The notes under the pieces are model-generated. The model saw only the letters and a program-made list of their open reading frames with translations. It did no database searches and was not told where the DNA came from. A stretch of 64,000 nt of DNA from Pseudoglutamicibacter cumminsii (GTDB lineage: Bacteria; Actinomycetota; Actinomycetes; Actinomycetales; Micrococcaceae): assembly GCF_016907775.1 (NCBI RefSeq), contig NZ_JAFBCO010000001.1:1178001-1242000 (forward strand), given 5' to 3'. The position numbers and the translations under genes were made by a program. Shown in pieces: positions 17,877 to 26,305 of the stretch (within the stretch, counting starts at the first letter, position 1; the number at the start of each line of letters is the position of its first letter).

Positions 17877-20800
17877 ATGGCACGGCCAATCTTCGCAAAC
17901 CGTTCAACACGTGGAACCGTGTTCGCGGTTCTCGCCGCGTTTATCGCGGTCATCATGGTTTTCGCTTCGCAAACGGTTTATGCCTTTGGTAGCGCCGATA
18001 AAAGCGGCGGCACCAAAGCGTATGAGCTAGAAGGTGTGTGGAAGGACCAACCCGAGGTGGTCACATCGGGTCTCGATGTTCTTTCTATGGTGTGGCACCT
18101 GGATATCAACGATTCGGCGCCAGCGCCAGGCAATAAACCCACCACTGACAACCTCCTGACTGTCACGGTGAAGAACGCGCACTTTGGCGAGATCCCCGCT
18201 CAATGTCTCAGTGGCGAGGCGGGTGCTTCAAGGATTTCAGAAGATCAGCGCACCTTGACGTGTGACATCGGTGAGCGCGATGAGGGTACCGCTCAGATGG
18301 TGCTGTCGGGCGTCAAGGTTGATGGCCCAGCTGAGTCGAAGGTCTCTGCGAAGGCAACCTTCCGGGGTCTTGAAGCTGAGCTGCCGGAGATCCCGATCGT
18401 CGCGCCGTTCATCATGGACGCCAAGTTCGATGCTGGTGCACCGAGCTCGTTGACTGGTCAGCCAGACACGTACCAGTTCATGTCTTTCCCGTTCTCGTTG
18501 GCGCATTCAACGGGATCCGCGGCGGGCCCGGAAAGCGTGAGTTATGACATCACGATCAATGGTGTCCGCGGCGAAAGAATCACTACGCAGGATGTAGCGT
18601 GCGCGCCTATTGATCGCGTGCATTCTGGTTATCCGTACTCAGCTCCGGGTAAGCCTCAAGCGCAGACCGCGAAGTTCCCTACATGTGAGTTCACTCTGGT
18701 TGATGCTGAGACGAACACTTTCCGTTTGACCTTGTCTGATCTGGATTATGTTTCGAAGCGTCCAGAGCTTGACTCGAATGGTGTCCGTTTGCCTCAGGTT
18801 CAGCCGAAGCATCCGCGCGAGGTGATCGCTGCTGGAGAGCTTCGCATCAAGGTTCCGTATATGGTTGCCGGGCCAAATTCGAACGCCAAGACCAACGTGA
18901 CGCTGAAGGCATCGGCGCCGACGTACACCGCCGTCGATGGGTCGACGAGTGATGACGACCCGTCGAACAACCAGAACCGCGCCCCGATGATCCGCGGCAA
19001 CTGGACGGGTGCATGGGTTGTTGGGTCCCAGTACCCGAAGGCATACCCGGGTATCGGATGGTCTGACACGTCGCGTGCTCCCGTGGGCGCTACTGTGATG
19101 TCGGTGTCCGGAATCGCTCCTCCGCGCGTTGAGGGCTTCTCTGACAACTGGATTTGCAACACCCTAGATACTGAGCGCGTCGATTTCGTCGACGCCCGTG
19201 TGGTTGCTGACCCTTACGCGAAGCCGAACGTCTACTACGGCGAGAACGTGGAGGGCCTTGACATCCTCTATTACACGGGTGAGGTCAAGGACCCCAACCT
19301 CTTCGACTGCGGTACCACGGAAACCCCGTTTGATGAAGGGAAGGACGAAAAGGACGGCTGGAGCTACACCAAGCCTGCCGACCTCTCGACGGTGAAGGCT
19401 GTCAAGCTGCGTGTGCCTCGCGCTAAGGGCCACTTGTCGAAGCTCCCGCAGTCGTACTTCTACCTGGTGATCGAACAGAAGATTCACGATGACGTAGAGA
19501 TCGGTGCGGACGTGTGGACGTGGACTTCCGTCCTTAACGAGAGGCACACTGAGTGGAAGATGGATATCAACGCGAAGATTGCTTATGGCCGCGTGACCAA
19601 TGAACGTGAGATTACTCCTGGGTTCGCATCCCCTGGCGTGGTTACTGAGGGAGTCCGCTATCCATACGCTGGCCCAGGACGTGACCTCTTGCGGGTGGTT
19701 CCCTCGCTACCTGTTGTAGCCAAGGACGTCGCCCAGCCGGAGTATGGTCCGGGTGAGGAAGCTGACTACACGATTCGTTATGGCCTCGAATCCGAGGTTG
19801 CGAACATGCCTAAGGATCAGGTGGTTATTGAAGACACCTTGCCGGCAGGTATGGAGTATGTTCCGGGTAGCGCTGACGTTGAGCCTGACGTGAAGACCAA
19901 CGCTAACGGCCAGCAGGTTTTGACGTGGACGAAGGACGACGTTGAACCTAATATCCGCGTCTTTGAGGACGGCAACGCTTACGTCATTAACTACAAGGCG
20001 AAGTTGCCTAAGGACGCAAAGCCTGGAGCGGTTTACACCAACGAGGTCGCGGCATCGAGCCAGGGCCAGACCCGCAAGGCGACAGCTAAGGTGACGGTGC
20101 CGCGGGCCGGCTACACGTCGCTGAAGAAAAACGTTGAAACGCCTGTTGTTGAGACGACTCGGAACGGTGTTGCGGCTAACGAATGGACGCTTAGCCTGAC
20201 GTCGAATGACCCGACACGTTCGAACCTCACTGACGTGATCGATGTGCTTCCGTCAAACAATGATTCCCAGGGTTCGAAGTTTGATGGCACACTCAAGGTG
20301 ACCGGAGTTGAAGGTGCTGAAGGCGCGAAGGTCTACAGCACCACTGTGGACCCAGCTGAGATTGATGAAGACCCGAATGCCAAGGTCAATGGTGGCACCG
20401 GAACACCGTCTGACATCTGGGAAGAAGGCGTGAAGGAGGACGCGACCGCGCTCCGCGTTATCACCAAAGCCCCGCTGGCATTTGGGGATACTCAAACGAT
20501 TACTGTGAAGACTGAGCTGCATCAAGCCCAGCATGGCGATGTTGTTGTCAACAAGGCCGTGGGTCGTGCTGAGAACACGAAACTGCGGATGCGTACGTCT
20601 GCGCAGTTCACGGTGCGCACGCCTGTCGACGTCAGCGTTGAGAAGGTGTGGAAGGACGAGAACGGCGAGACTCTTACGGAGACTCCGGACTCGGTGCAGG
20701 TGCAGTTGATGCGCCAGCAGGGAGATAAAAGCACCCCGGTGGGCGAGAAGGTTGTGCTTTCAGCCGCAAATGACTGGAAGCACACGTTTGAATCGCTTCC

Positions 20801-21296
20801 AGCCGTGGTCGATGACGAGCCGGTCAGCTACACGGTGAAGGAAGACTCGGTTGACGGCTACACTGCGCAGGTCGAGGTTGCGGACGCCGGCGGCGTCTTC
20901 GAGGTAACGGTCACGAATACACGTGAACCGGAGCCAACGCCTGAGCCGACGCCTGAGCCGAGCGAGGAACCAACGCCTGAGCCGAGTGAGGAACCGACGC
21001 CGGAGCCGAGTGAGGAACCGACGCCGGAGCCGAGTGAGGAACCGACGCCGGAGCCAAGCGAGGAGCCGACGCCGGAACCGAGTGAGGAGCCGACGCCGGA
21101 ACCGAGTGAGGAACCAACCCCGGAACCATCCCCGGAGCCGGGTGGCGATCCAACCCCTGCTCCGACCCCGGAGAAACCGGGGGTTCCTGAAAAGGGCCTG
21201 GCTCGAACTGGCGCGGAGGTTGCAGGCTTCCTCGCACTCGCGGCCACGTTGCTTGCAAGCGGGTTGTTCCTGTTGAGGCGACCACGCAAGCAGTGA
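17877..21296 (+). CDS. Large sortase-anchored surface protein (DUF11/Cna-B, LARTG)
   Basis: This 1139-residue secreted wall protein has an N-terminal signal peptide (basic start, hydrophobic core about residues 14-35). A long beta-rich ectodomain includes a DUF11-like repeat region near residues 610-740 (VIEDTLPAGMEYVPGSADVEP). A Cna-B-type collagen-adhesin domain lies near 920-1015 (VSVEKVWKDENGE to YTAQVEV). Then come PEPSEEPT proline/glutamate repeats (about 1020-1085), an LARTG sorting signal (1108-1112), a hydrophobic helix and a basic tail. It is probably an adhesin or pilin-like protein fixed to peptidoglycan by a sortase not in this window. RBS AAGGA precedes ATG 17877. A terminator follows. 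Confidence 0.9.
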   Translation: MARPIFANRSTRGTVFAVLAAFIAVIMVFASQTVYAFGSADKSGGTKAYELEGVWKDQPEVVTSGLDVLSMVWHLDINDSAPAPGNKPTTDNLLTVTVKNAHFGEIPAQCLSGEAGASRISEDQRTLTCDIGERDEGTAQMVLSGVKVDGPAESKVSAKATFRGLEAELPEIPIVAPFIMDAKFDAGAPSSLTGQPDTYQFMSFPFSLAHSTGSAAGPESVSYDITINGVRGERITTQDVACAPIDRVHSGYPYSAPGKPQAQTAKFPTCEFTLVDAETNTFRLTLSDLDYVSKRPELDSNGVRLPQVQPKHPREVIAAGELRIKVPYMVAGPNSNAKTNVTLKASAPTYTAVDGSTSDDDPSNNQNRAPMIRGNWTGAWVVGSQYPKAYPGIGWSDTSRAPVGATVMSVSGIAPPRVEGFSDNWICNTLDTERVDFVDARVVADPYAKPNVYYGENVEGLDILYYTGEVKDPNLFDCGTTETPFDEGKDEKDGWSYTKPADLSTVKAVKLRVPRAKGHLSKLPQSYFYLVIEQKIHDDVEIGADVWTWTSVLNERHTEWKMDINAKIAYGRVTNEREITPGFASPGVVTEGVRYPYAGPGRDLLRVVPSLPVVAKDVAQPEYGPGEEADYTIRYGLESEVANMPKDQVVIEDTLPAGMEYVPGSADVEPDVKTNANGQQVLTWTKDDVEPNIRVFEDGNAYVINYKAKLPKDAKPGAVYTNEVAASSQGQTRKATAKVTVPRAGYTSLKKNVETPVVETTRNGVAANEWTLSLTSNDPTRSNLTDVIDVLPSNNDSQGSKFDGTLKVTGVEGAEGAKVYSTTVDPAEIDEDPNAKVNGGTGTPSDIWEEGVKEDATALRVITKAPLAFGDTQTITVKTELHQAQHGDVVVNKAVGRAENTKLRMRTSAQFTVRTPVDVSVEKVWKDENGETLTETPDSVQVQLMRQQGDKSTPVGEKVVLSAANDWKHTFESLPAVVDDEPVSYTVKEDSVDGYTAQVEVADAGGVFEVTVTNTREPEPTPEPTPEPSEEPTPEPSEEPTPEPSEEPTPEPSEEPTPEPSEEPTPEPSEEPTPEPSEEPTPEPSPEPGGDPTPAPTPEKPGVPEKGLARTGAEVAGFLALAATLLASGLFLLRRPRKQ
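20935..21130 (+). repeat. PEPSEEPT-encoding tandem repeats
   Basis: About eight near-identical 24-bp units (GAGCCGAGTGAGGAACCGACGCC type) encode PSEEPTPE repeats, forming the wall-spanning stalk of the surface protein. The units differ only at wobble positions, so copy number could change by slippage or recombination without breaking the frame. Confidence 0.85.
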
Positions 21297-21341
21297 AACT
21301 CGTGCGAGCGGTAGCTAGCTGACAACGCTGTAACTAGCTGG

Positions 21342-21389
21342 CAACAGAGCGGTGGCCCCTCCGGATAGGAAGGGCCACCACTCTGTTGT
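21342..21389. terminator. Bidirectional terminator between surface protein and DUF2848 gene
   Basis: The inverted repeat CAACAGAGCGGTGGCCC with its near-complement (one unpaired base on each arm) lies between two convergent genes. It is followed by a T/G-rich run of TGTTG repeats (about 21387-21414). Confidence 0.8.
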
Positions 21390-21469
21390 GCTGTGATGTG
21401 TTGTGTTGTGTTGTAAAACCATGCAAGCCCAAGACCGACGGTCGGTCGGCTGAGGCTGCGTGGTTCGGT

Positions 21470-22156
21470 TTAGCTGATTGGTTCTGGCATCGGCTTGACG
21501 GTGTAGGCGATTTCGATGCTGTCGCCGGTTTCTGGGTTGGTCATCACTACGCGCCATGCATCGGCGAATTGGTTGACCTCCCCATCCATAGGGATGGTGC
21601 CGGAGATCAAGATGGTGCCTTCTTCCGCGTCGCCGCGTTCGGTGAGCTTCTCGATCCAATACTTTGGCGGCAAAAGCTCGGCGAGGGTTCCGTTCTGGAT
21701 CTGCTGTTCATTGCCGTCTGCGCCCGTGACAAAAGCCTCCAGGCGGATCGCGTCGAGGTTTTCTTCAACGTCTTTCAGGCGCCATGCTTTCTTGCCCAGA
21801 ACGTCTGGAGAAGCGTTCTTGCTCCAGGCGACGCCGTGCTCTTCCAGTGCGCGGTCGGTGTGGTCGCATGCCACGGTGAGCAAGACGTGGTTGGCGGTGA
21901 AGATGATGGCCCATTCAGCTTCGCCGGAGGTCTTGTTGTGCTGTACGTCGACAACCTCCGTCTGCTGCGCGAGGTAAGGAGACACCGGGTAGAGCGACGG
22001 GATGGTGGCTGGGGCAGGCACGCCGAGCTCTGCGAGCTCGTCGATGTGGGCCTGGACGTCCTCCTGGTTTCGGCCAGCGTAACCGGCGTTGAGGAGCTTC
22101 TTGACGTTCACTGTTTCGGTTGATCCGTCAGGTAGTTCGAAGCTAAGGGTGGTCAT
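21470..22156 (-). CDS. DUF2848-family protein
   Basis: This 228-residue soluble protein matches the DUF2848 family, which is distantly related to fumarylacetoacetate-hydrolase-like folds and has no established reaction. Recognisable segments are FTANHVLLTVACDHTDRALE, WRLKDVEENLDAIRLEAFV and ILISGTIPMDGEVNQFADAWRVVM. It is divergent from an MHS transporter gene; a GntR regulator and a nitrilase-type hydrolase follow. A palindromic GntR-type site lies in the shared promoter. This suggests a catabolic unit for an organic acid or amide, with this protein acting as hydrolase or hydratase. Confidence 0.75.
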   Translation of the reverse strand: MTTLSFELPDGSTETVNVKKLLNAGYAGRNQEDVQAHIDELAELGVPAPATIPSLYPVSPYLAQQTEVVDVQHNKTSGEAEWAIIFTANHVLLTVACDHTDRALEEHGVAWSKNASPDVLGKKAWRLKDVEENLDAIRLEAFVTGADGNEQQIQNGTLAELLPPKYWIEKLTERGDAEEGTILISGTIPMDGEVNQFADAWRVVMTNPETGDSIEIAYTVKPMPEPIS

Positions 22157-22219
22157 TTTGGTGCGTCCTTTCAGGCTTTTACGTGTTCGTCGTCGACGTT
22201 AGAATCTCAGAGTTCATTC

Positions 22220-22229
22220 TTGTATACAA
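22220..22229. promoter_or_regulatory. GntR-type operator candidate (TTGTATACAA)
   Basis: A perfect 10-bp palindrome TTGTATACAA is followed at once by a related TTGTATATAA (22231-22240). It lies in the divergent promoter between the DUF2848 gene and the MHS transporter gene. FCD-subfamily GntR regulators typically bind TNGTNNNACNA-like palindromes, and such a regulator is encoded 1.4 kb away. AT-rich and promoter-like. Confidence 0.6.
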
Positions 22230-22285
22230 CTTGTATATAATCAACGGTACCTGTGACCTGCTTCACTAACGAAAGGTTGTTCGAA

Positions 22286-23644
22286 GTGAGCTCGACGCCT
22301 AGTCCGGCTAACGCAAAGCCGGAAGTTTCAAAGAAAGATTTGTACAAGGCCTTTGTAGCGAGTCTGAGTGGTACCACGCTGGAGTGGTACGACTTCGCGA
22401 TCTACTCTGCTGCTGCGGCCATCGTCTTCCCGCAATTGTTTTTCCCTACCGATGACCCGATGACCGGCGTCCTGCTGGCGTTCTCCACGTACGCGGTGGG
22501 TTACATTTCGCGTCCGGTTGGCGGCATTGTTTTTGGTCGTCTCGGTGACCGGGTAGGCCGTAAGAACATCCTGGTGTGGACACTGATTTTGATCGGTGTT
22601 GCGACCGTCTTGATTGGTCTTCTGCCAACCTACGCTCAGATTGGTGTAGCCGCGCCTATCATCCTGGTGCTGTTGCGTTTTGCACAGGGTGTCGGTGTTG
22701 GTGGCGAGTGGGGCGGCGCCGTCCTGCTCTCCGGTGAATACGGAGAACCTGAACGCCGCGGATTCTGGTCTTCTGCGGCACAGATTGGTCCTCCTGCAGG
22801 CAACTTGCTCGCTAACGGAGCTTTCGCCCTGCTCTCCCTCATCCTCACGAACGATCAATTCATGGCGTGGGGTTGGCGTGTAGCGTTCCTGGTTTCTGCA
22901 CTTCTGGTTGCTTTCGGTTTGTGGATTCGCCTCAAGCTGGAGGACACCCCAGTGTTCCGCGCTGTCGAGGAGTCCGGTGATAAGCCAGAGAAGCCGATCA
23001 CCGAGCTACTCAAAACTCAGCCTAAGCAGCTGCTTTCCGCGGTCCTTTCCCGCATCGGTCCGGACGTGACGTACGCGCTGTTCACTGTGTTCACGCTGGC
23101 TTACGGCACGCTGGTTCTGGATCTTGAACGCACGATGGTGTTGTCAGCGGTCATGATCGGTTCAGTTTTCCAGCTGGTGCTTATCCCGTTGGCAGGGCAT
23201 ATCTCGGACAAGATCAACCGCCGCTGGGTTTACGGCGTTTCCGCGGTGGCAGCGGCAACGTGGGGATTCATTTTCTTCCTGCTTTTGCACACCAACCCGA
23301 CCCTGTGGATGTACGTGGGTATCCCGATTGGTTTGTTCTTCCACTCGTTCATGTACGGCCCACAGGCGGCATTTGTGATCGAGCAGTTCCACCCGCGTCT
23401 GCGTTACACGGGTGCATCACTCGCTTACACCATCGCCGGTGTTTTGGGTGGTGCTATCGCTCCGGCGATGTTCACGTTGCTGCTCAATAAGACCGGCACC
23501 TGGGTCTTCGTCGCGCTCTACTTGGCGGTTGCATGCTGCGTGACCATCATCGGTTTGGTGATGGGCCGCGATAACAACGTGGAAGAGGACCACGAATACC
23601 TCGAGTCCATCAATAAGACCCGCCCGGTCATCGCGGGGAACTAA
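22286..23644 (+). CDS. MHS-family (MFS) metabolite:H+ symporter
   Basis: This 452-residue, 12-helix major facilitator belongs to the metabolite:H+ symporter family (ProP/ShiA/KgtP type). Signs are the N-terminal SLSGTTLEWYDFAIY, the loop 2-3 motif FGRLGDRVGRKNILVWT and RFAQGVGVGGEWGGAVLLSGEY. Family members import small carboxylates, betaines or proline with protons. GTG 22286 was chosen because GAAAGG lies nine bases upstream; the GTG at 22253 lacks a site. It is divergent from a DUF2848 gene and followed by a convergent GntR gene, so it is the likely uptake step of this local pathway. Confidence 0.88.
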   Translation: MSSTPSPANAKPEVSKKDLYKAFVASLSGTTLEWYDFAIYSAAAAIVFPQLFFPTDDPMTGVLLAFSTYAVGYISRPVGGIVFGRLGDRVGRKNILVWTLILIGVATVLIGLLPTYAQIGVAAPIILVLLRFAQGVGVGGEWGGAVLLSGEYGEPERRGFWSSAAQIGPPAGNLLANGAFALLSLILTNDQFMAWGWRVAFLVSALLVAFGLWIRLKLEDTPVFRAVEESGDKPEKPITELLKTQPKQLLSAVLSRIGPDVTYALFTVFTLAYGTLVLDLERTMVLSAVMIGSVFQLVLIPLAGHISDKINRRWVYGVSAVAAATWGFIFFLLLHTNPTLWMYVGIPIGLFFHSFMYGPQAAFVIEQFHPRLRYTGASLAYTIAGVLGGAIAPAMFTLLLNKTGTWVFVALYLAVACCVTIIGLVMGRDNNVEEDHEYLESINKTRPVIAGN

Positions 23645-23681
23645 AGATCAGCTGCGGTTCCGCGGTCCGTGACCGCGGCTG

Positions 23682-24350
23682 TTACCAGGGGAAGTTCATC
23701 CCGCGGTCAAGCTGGCCGAGGAGGATATCCCGGGTGATGGTGATGTGTTCACGGATCGCGGCGACTGCGGCGTCTGCATCGCCGGCGTCCAGCGCGTCGA
23801 AGATGGCGTGGTGTTCACGCAGGACCTCTTGAAAACGGCCCTCGTTCATGGCCGCGCTGATACCGAAACGCATGTGGGTGACGCGCAGCTTGTGGTACAT
23901 CTGCGACATGACGGCGTTGTCTGCGGCGTTGACGAGGGCGGCGTGGAAGGCCTGGTCGATCGAGATGAACTCTTTACGGTTTGCGGTGGCGATGTCGAGG
24001 GCTTCTTGTTCGGCTAGGAGGGATCGCATCGCGGTGCGGGGTACGGTGTCGGCGGCGATGGTCGCGCGGGCGCAGTGTTCTTCGATGAGGGACCGCATCG
24101 CGAAGGTGTCGCGGACGTTCTTGGCTGTCGTTGGCGGGACGTACGCGCCGCGGTGGGGGATCAGCTCAACGAATTCATCGGCGGCGAGCATGATGAGGGC
24201 TTCGCGGATAGGGGTTCGCGAAAGCCCTAGCCGTTCCACCAAGGTGGCTTCGGTGAGGAAGGTTCCCTGCACTTCAGGGTCAGTGAGCACGAGCTCCCGT
24301 AACCGCTCGTATGCGGCGATGCGGGCAGCCGGACCAACAAGTTTAGCCAT
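23682..24350 (-). CDS. GntR-family transcriptional regulator (FCD subfamily)
   Basis: This 222-residue regulator has an N-terminal winged helix (TEATLVERLGLSRTPIREALIMLAADEFVELIPHRGAYV) and a C-terminal FCD helical domain. The metal-ligand pattern is kept: DQAFH, REHHAIFDAL and the late AIREHI. FCD regulators sense organic acids and usually repress nearby catabolic genes. It sits between the MHS transporter and the amidase, and palindromes of the GntR type lie in both flanking promoters. The ligand is probably the substrate or an intermediate of the local pathway. Confidence 0.88.
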   Translation of the reverse strand: MAKLVGPAARIAAYERLRELVLTDPEVQGTFLTEATLVERLGLSRTPIREALIMLAADEFVELIPHRGAYVPPTTAKNVRDTFAMRSLIEEHCARATIAADTVPRTAMRSLLAEQEALDIATANRKEFISIDQAFHAALVNAADNAVMSQMYHKLRVTHMRFGISAAMNEGRFQEVLREHHAIFDALDAGDADAAVAAIREHITITRDILLGQLDRGMNFPW

Positions 24351-24403
24351 AGTTTCAACCCTAGCCTTTCGCTATTTAGATGTTCATAGCAGGTCAACGT
24401 TCG

Positions 24404-24411
24404 TGTCGACA
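24404..24411. promoter_or_regulatory. Second weak GntR-like palindrome (TGTCGACA)
   Basis: TGTCGACA between the divergent GntR and amidase genes shares the GT-N2-AC core with the TTGTATACAA site. It is short, so chance is possible. It would allow autoregulation and control of the amidase gene. Confidence 0.3.
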
Positions 24412-24449
24412 AGAACCGGCGCAGTAGCTGGGGTGAGGAAGGAAGTTCA

Positions 24450-25283
24450 GTGAAGGTAGCAATCGCTCAGATCAATTCGAGCTCGGATAAGCAGAAGAAC
24501 CTGGACCTGATTCAGCGCAACGTTGCGGACGCCGCTGGGCAGGGGGCACGGCTGGTGGTGTTCCCTGAGGCGACCATGGTCCCGTTCGGTAGCAACCTCG
24601 CTGATGCTGCGGAGGAGTTGGATGGCCCGTTTGCTCAGCGTGTGCGTGAGCTGGCGGCTGAAGCCGGCGTGGTGGTAGCCGTAGGCATGTTCCGTCCGGG
24701 CAGCGGTGGCCGTGTCATCAATACGTTGTTCGTGACGGGTGTTGATGCGGCCGGCGAAAAGGTCGAGGCGAATTACGACAAGATTCACCTCTTCGACGCG
24801 TTTGGGCACAAGGAGTCTGATGCGGTGGTTCCGGGGGATGATCTTGTTGCGGTGAACATCGACGGTGTCACTGTGGGCTTGACGATCTGTTACGACGTGC
24901 GGTTCCCGGCCTTGTACACCTCGTTGGCCCGTGCTGGCGCTGACGTGGTTGTGTGCTCGATTTCGTGGGGTTCGGGTGAGGGTAAGGTTGAGCAGCTTGA
25001 GCTGTTGGGCCGTGCACGCGCCTTGGATTCGACGACGTATGTTGTTGGCTGTGACCAGGCTGATACGGCGGTGACTGGGGCGGAATCGACTCCAGGTTCC
25101 CCGAATGGCGTGGGGCATTCCTTTGTTGCGGGGCCGACTGGCAACATGATCGCATCAGCGGGAAGCGGCGTGGAGCTGTTGGTGGTTGACCTTGATGTGG
25201 ATGCGGTCGCTCCTGCGAGGGAGAAGCTGCCGGTATTGCAGAACTCCCGCTTGGAAGGTGAGAACCGTGTCCGCGTGATGTGA
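24450..25283 (+). CDS. Nitrilase-superfamily carbon-nitrogen hydrolase (amidase)
   Basis: This 277-residue protein has the complete Glu-Lys-Cys triad of the nitrilase superfamily: E40 in FPEATMV, K111 in YDKIHLFDAFG and C147 in LTICYDVRFP. It resembles the omega-amidase/deaminated glutathione amidase branch, which hydrolyses amides to acids and ammonia in the cytosol. GTG 24450 has GAGGAAGGAAG upstream. It is divergent from the GntR gene and ends at a terminator. With the MHS transporter and DUF2848 protein it probably forms a degradation route for an amide-bearing compound. Confidence 0.88.
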   Translation: MKVAIAQINSSSDKQKNLDLIQRNVADAAGQGARLVVFPEATMVPFGSNLADAAEELDGPFAQRVRELAAEAGVVVAVGMFRPGSGGRVINTLFVTGVDAAGEKVEANYDKIHLFDAFGHKESDAVVPGDDLVAVNIDGVTVGLTICYDVRFPALYTSLARAGADVVVCSISWGSGEGKVEQLELLGRARALDSTTYVVGCDQADTAVTGAESTPGSPNGVGHSFVAGPTGNMIASAGSGVELLVVDLDVDAVAPAREKLPVLQNSRLEGENRVRVM

Positions 25284-25306
25284 GTGGCGTCTGCGCACTG
25301 TCGATG

Positions 25307-25344
25307 CGGCGGCCCCGGATGAGTTTCTATCCGCGGCCGCCGCT
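25307..25344 (+). terminator. Terminator of the amidase gene
   Basis: A 15-bp stem (25307-25321 with 25330-25344) with one mismatch is GC-rich and is followed by TCTTGT, just after the amidase stop. Confidence 0.75.
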
Positions 25345-25477
25345 CTTGTACATAAGAAGCCCGCGCTAGAGGCATAAAACTTTCGCGTGTAGGGGGCTGG
25401 TGCTCATTCGTGCGGTTGTGGTGGAATAAAAATCGTGGGTCCGTACCCCCCTCATTTTTGAGTTCGAAAGGCTCCGC

Positions 25478-26266
25478 ATGCGCCGCACCACCGCCGCCCT
25501 TTCCGCCCTCCTCCTCAGTGTTGGCTTGGCCAGCTGTTCCCAAAGCAATAACGATGCGCCGCAACAGGAGCAGAACCAAAGTCAGCAGACGATGCCTCAA
25601 CAACAGCAGGGGCAGCCGCAGCAACAAGGTCAGCAGGGGCAGCCGCAGCAGACTCCGACGCAACAGCACCAGAACCAGCAACAGCAGAGTCAGCCGGCAC
25701 CGACGCCGAGCCCTTCGATGCCGCGTAATCACCCGAGTAACGGCGGGCTGAAACCTGACCTTTCAAAGCTGACCCAGCCGTCGGGCCCCTATGAGAAAGC
25801 TACGCTGAGTCATCCTGCGCGGAACGTGCCCATCCCGCGGCTGAGCCCGAATGTGAAAAACGACCGAGCCGGCGTCAAGGAGACCGTGCGGTACTTCATG
25901 GCTTCCCAAGAATATGTTCGACAGACGGGTAAGGCGCGGCCGTTAGCTGCGGTGGCGTCGGCAAGCTGTGAAACCTGCTGGCTGTACGCCACAAGTGTGA
26001 ATAATCTGACGTATTCCAAGGGCAACTGGTACGTGGGTGACGGGCTCACCTATGACGAACGAACGCTACAAATCCAGGAGCATCCTGACCGGCCTGGGGT
26101 AGTTGTCGCGTCGTTCGATTTCTTTGAGAACGAGGTGACCCTCGTTGAGAAGGGTCGCCCGCAAGTGGTGGCGCGGCCGAACACGTTCCGCTCCACGATG
26201 ACCATGGAGTACACCCCATCCGTGGAGAGGTGGATCATCCTCCACCTCGACAACCAGCCACGGTGA
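25478..26266 (+). CDS. Glutamine-rich lipoprotein (DUF6318-like)
   Basis: This 262-residue lipoprotein has a signal peptide ending in the lipobox LASC (C20 would be lipidated). A very Gln/Pro-rich low-complexity linker follows (about residues 25-80). The folded C-terminal half (about 125-262) contains VKETVRYFMASQEYVRQTGKA and SCETCW and resembles the DUF6318 family of actinobacterial lipoproteins. It should be anchored on the outer face of the membrane with the linker crossing the wall. Function unknown. It ends 40 bases from the convergent fic gene. Confidence 0.72.
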   Translation: MRRTTAALSALLLSVGLASCSQSNNDAPQQEQNQSQQTMPQQQQGQPQQQGQQGQPQQTPTQQHQNQQQQSQPAPTPSPSMPRNHPSNGGLKPDLSKLTQPSGPYEKATLSHPARNVPIPRLSPNVKNDRAGVKETVRYFMASQEYVRQTGKARPLAAVASASCETCWLYATSVNNLTYSKGNWYVGDGLTYDERTLQIQEHPDRPGVVVASFDFFENEVTLVEKGRPQVVARPNTFRSTMTMEYTPSVERWIILHLDNQPR

Positions 26267-26305
26267 GGTTGGCGCATGAACAGGCTGGAACGAGAACTTA
26301 TTGCC

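Noticed and set aside
20935-21130. Regular direct repeats resembling a CRISPR array
   Set aside because: The repeats are in-frame codons for PSEEPTPE within a surface protein, with no unique spacers.
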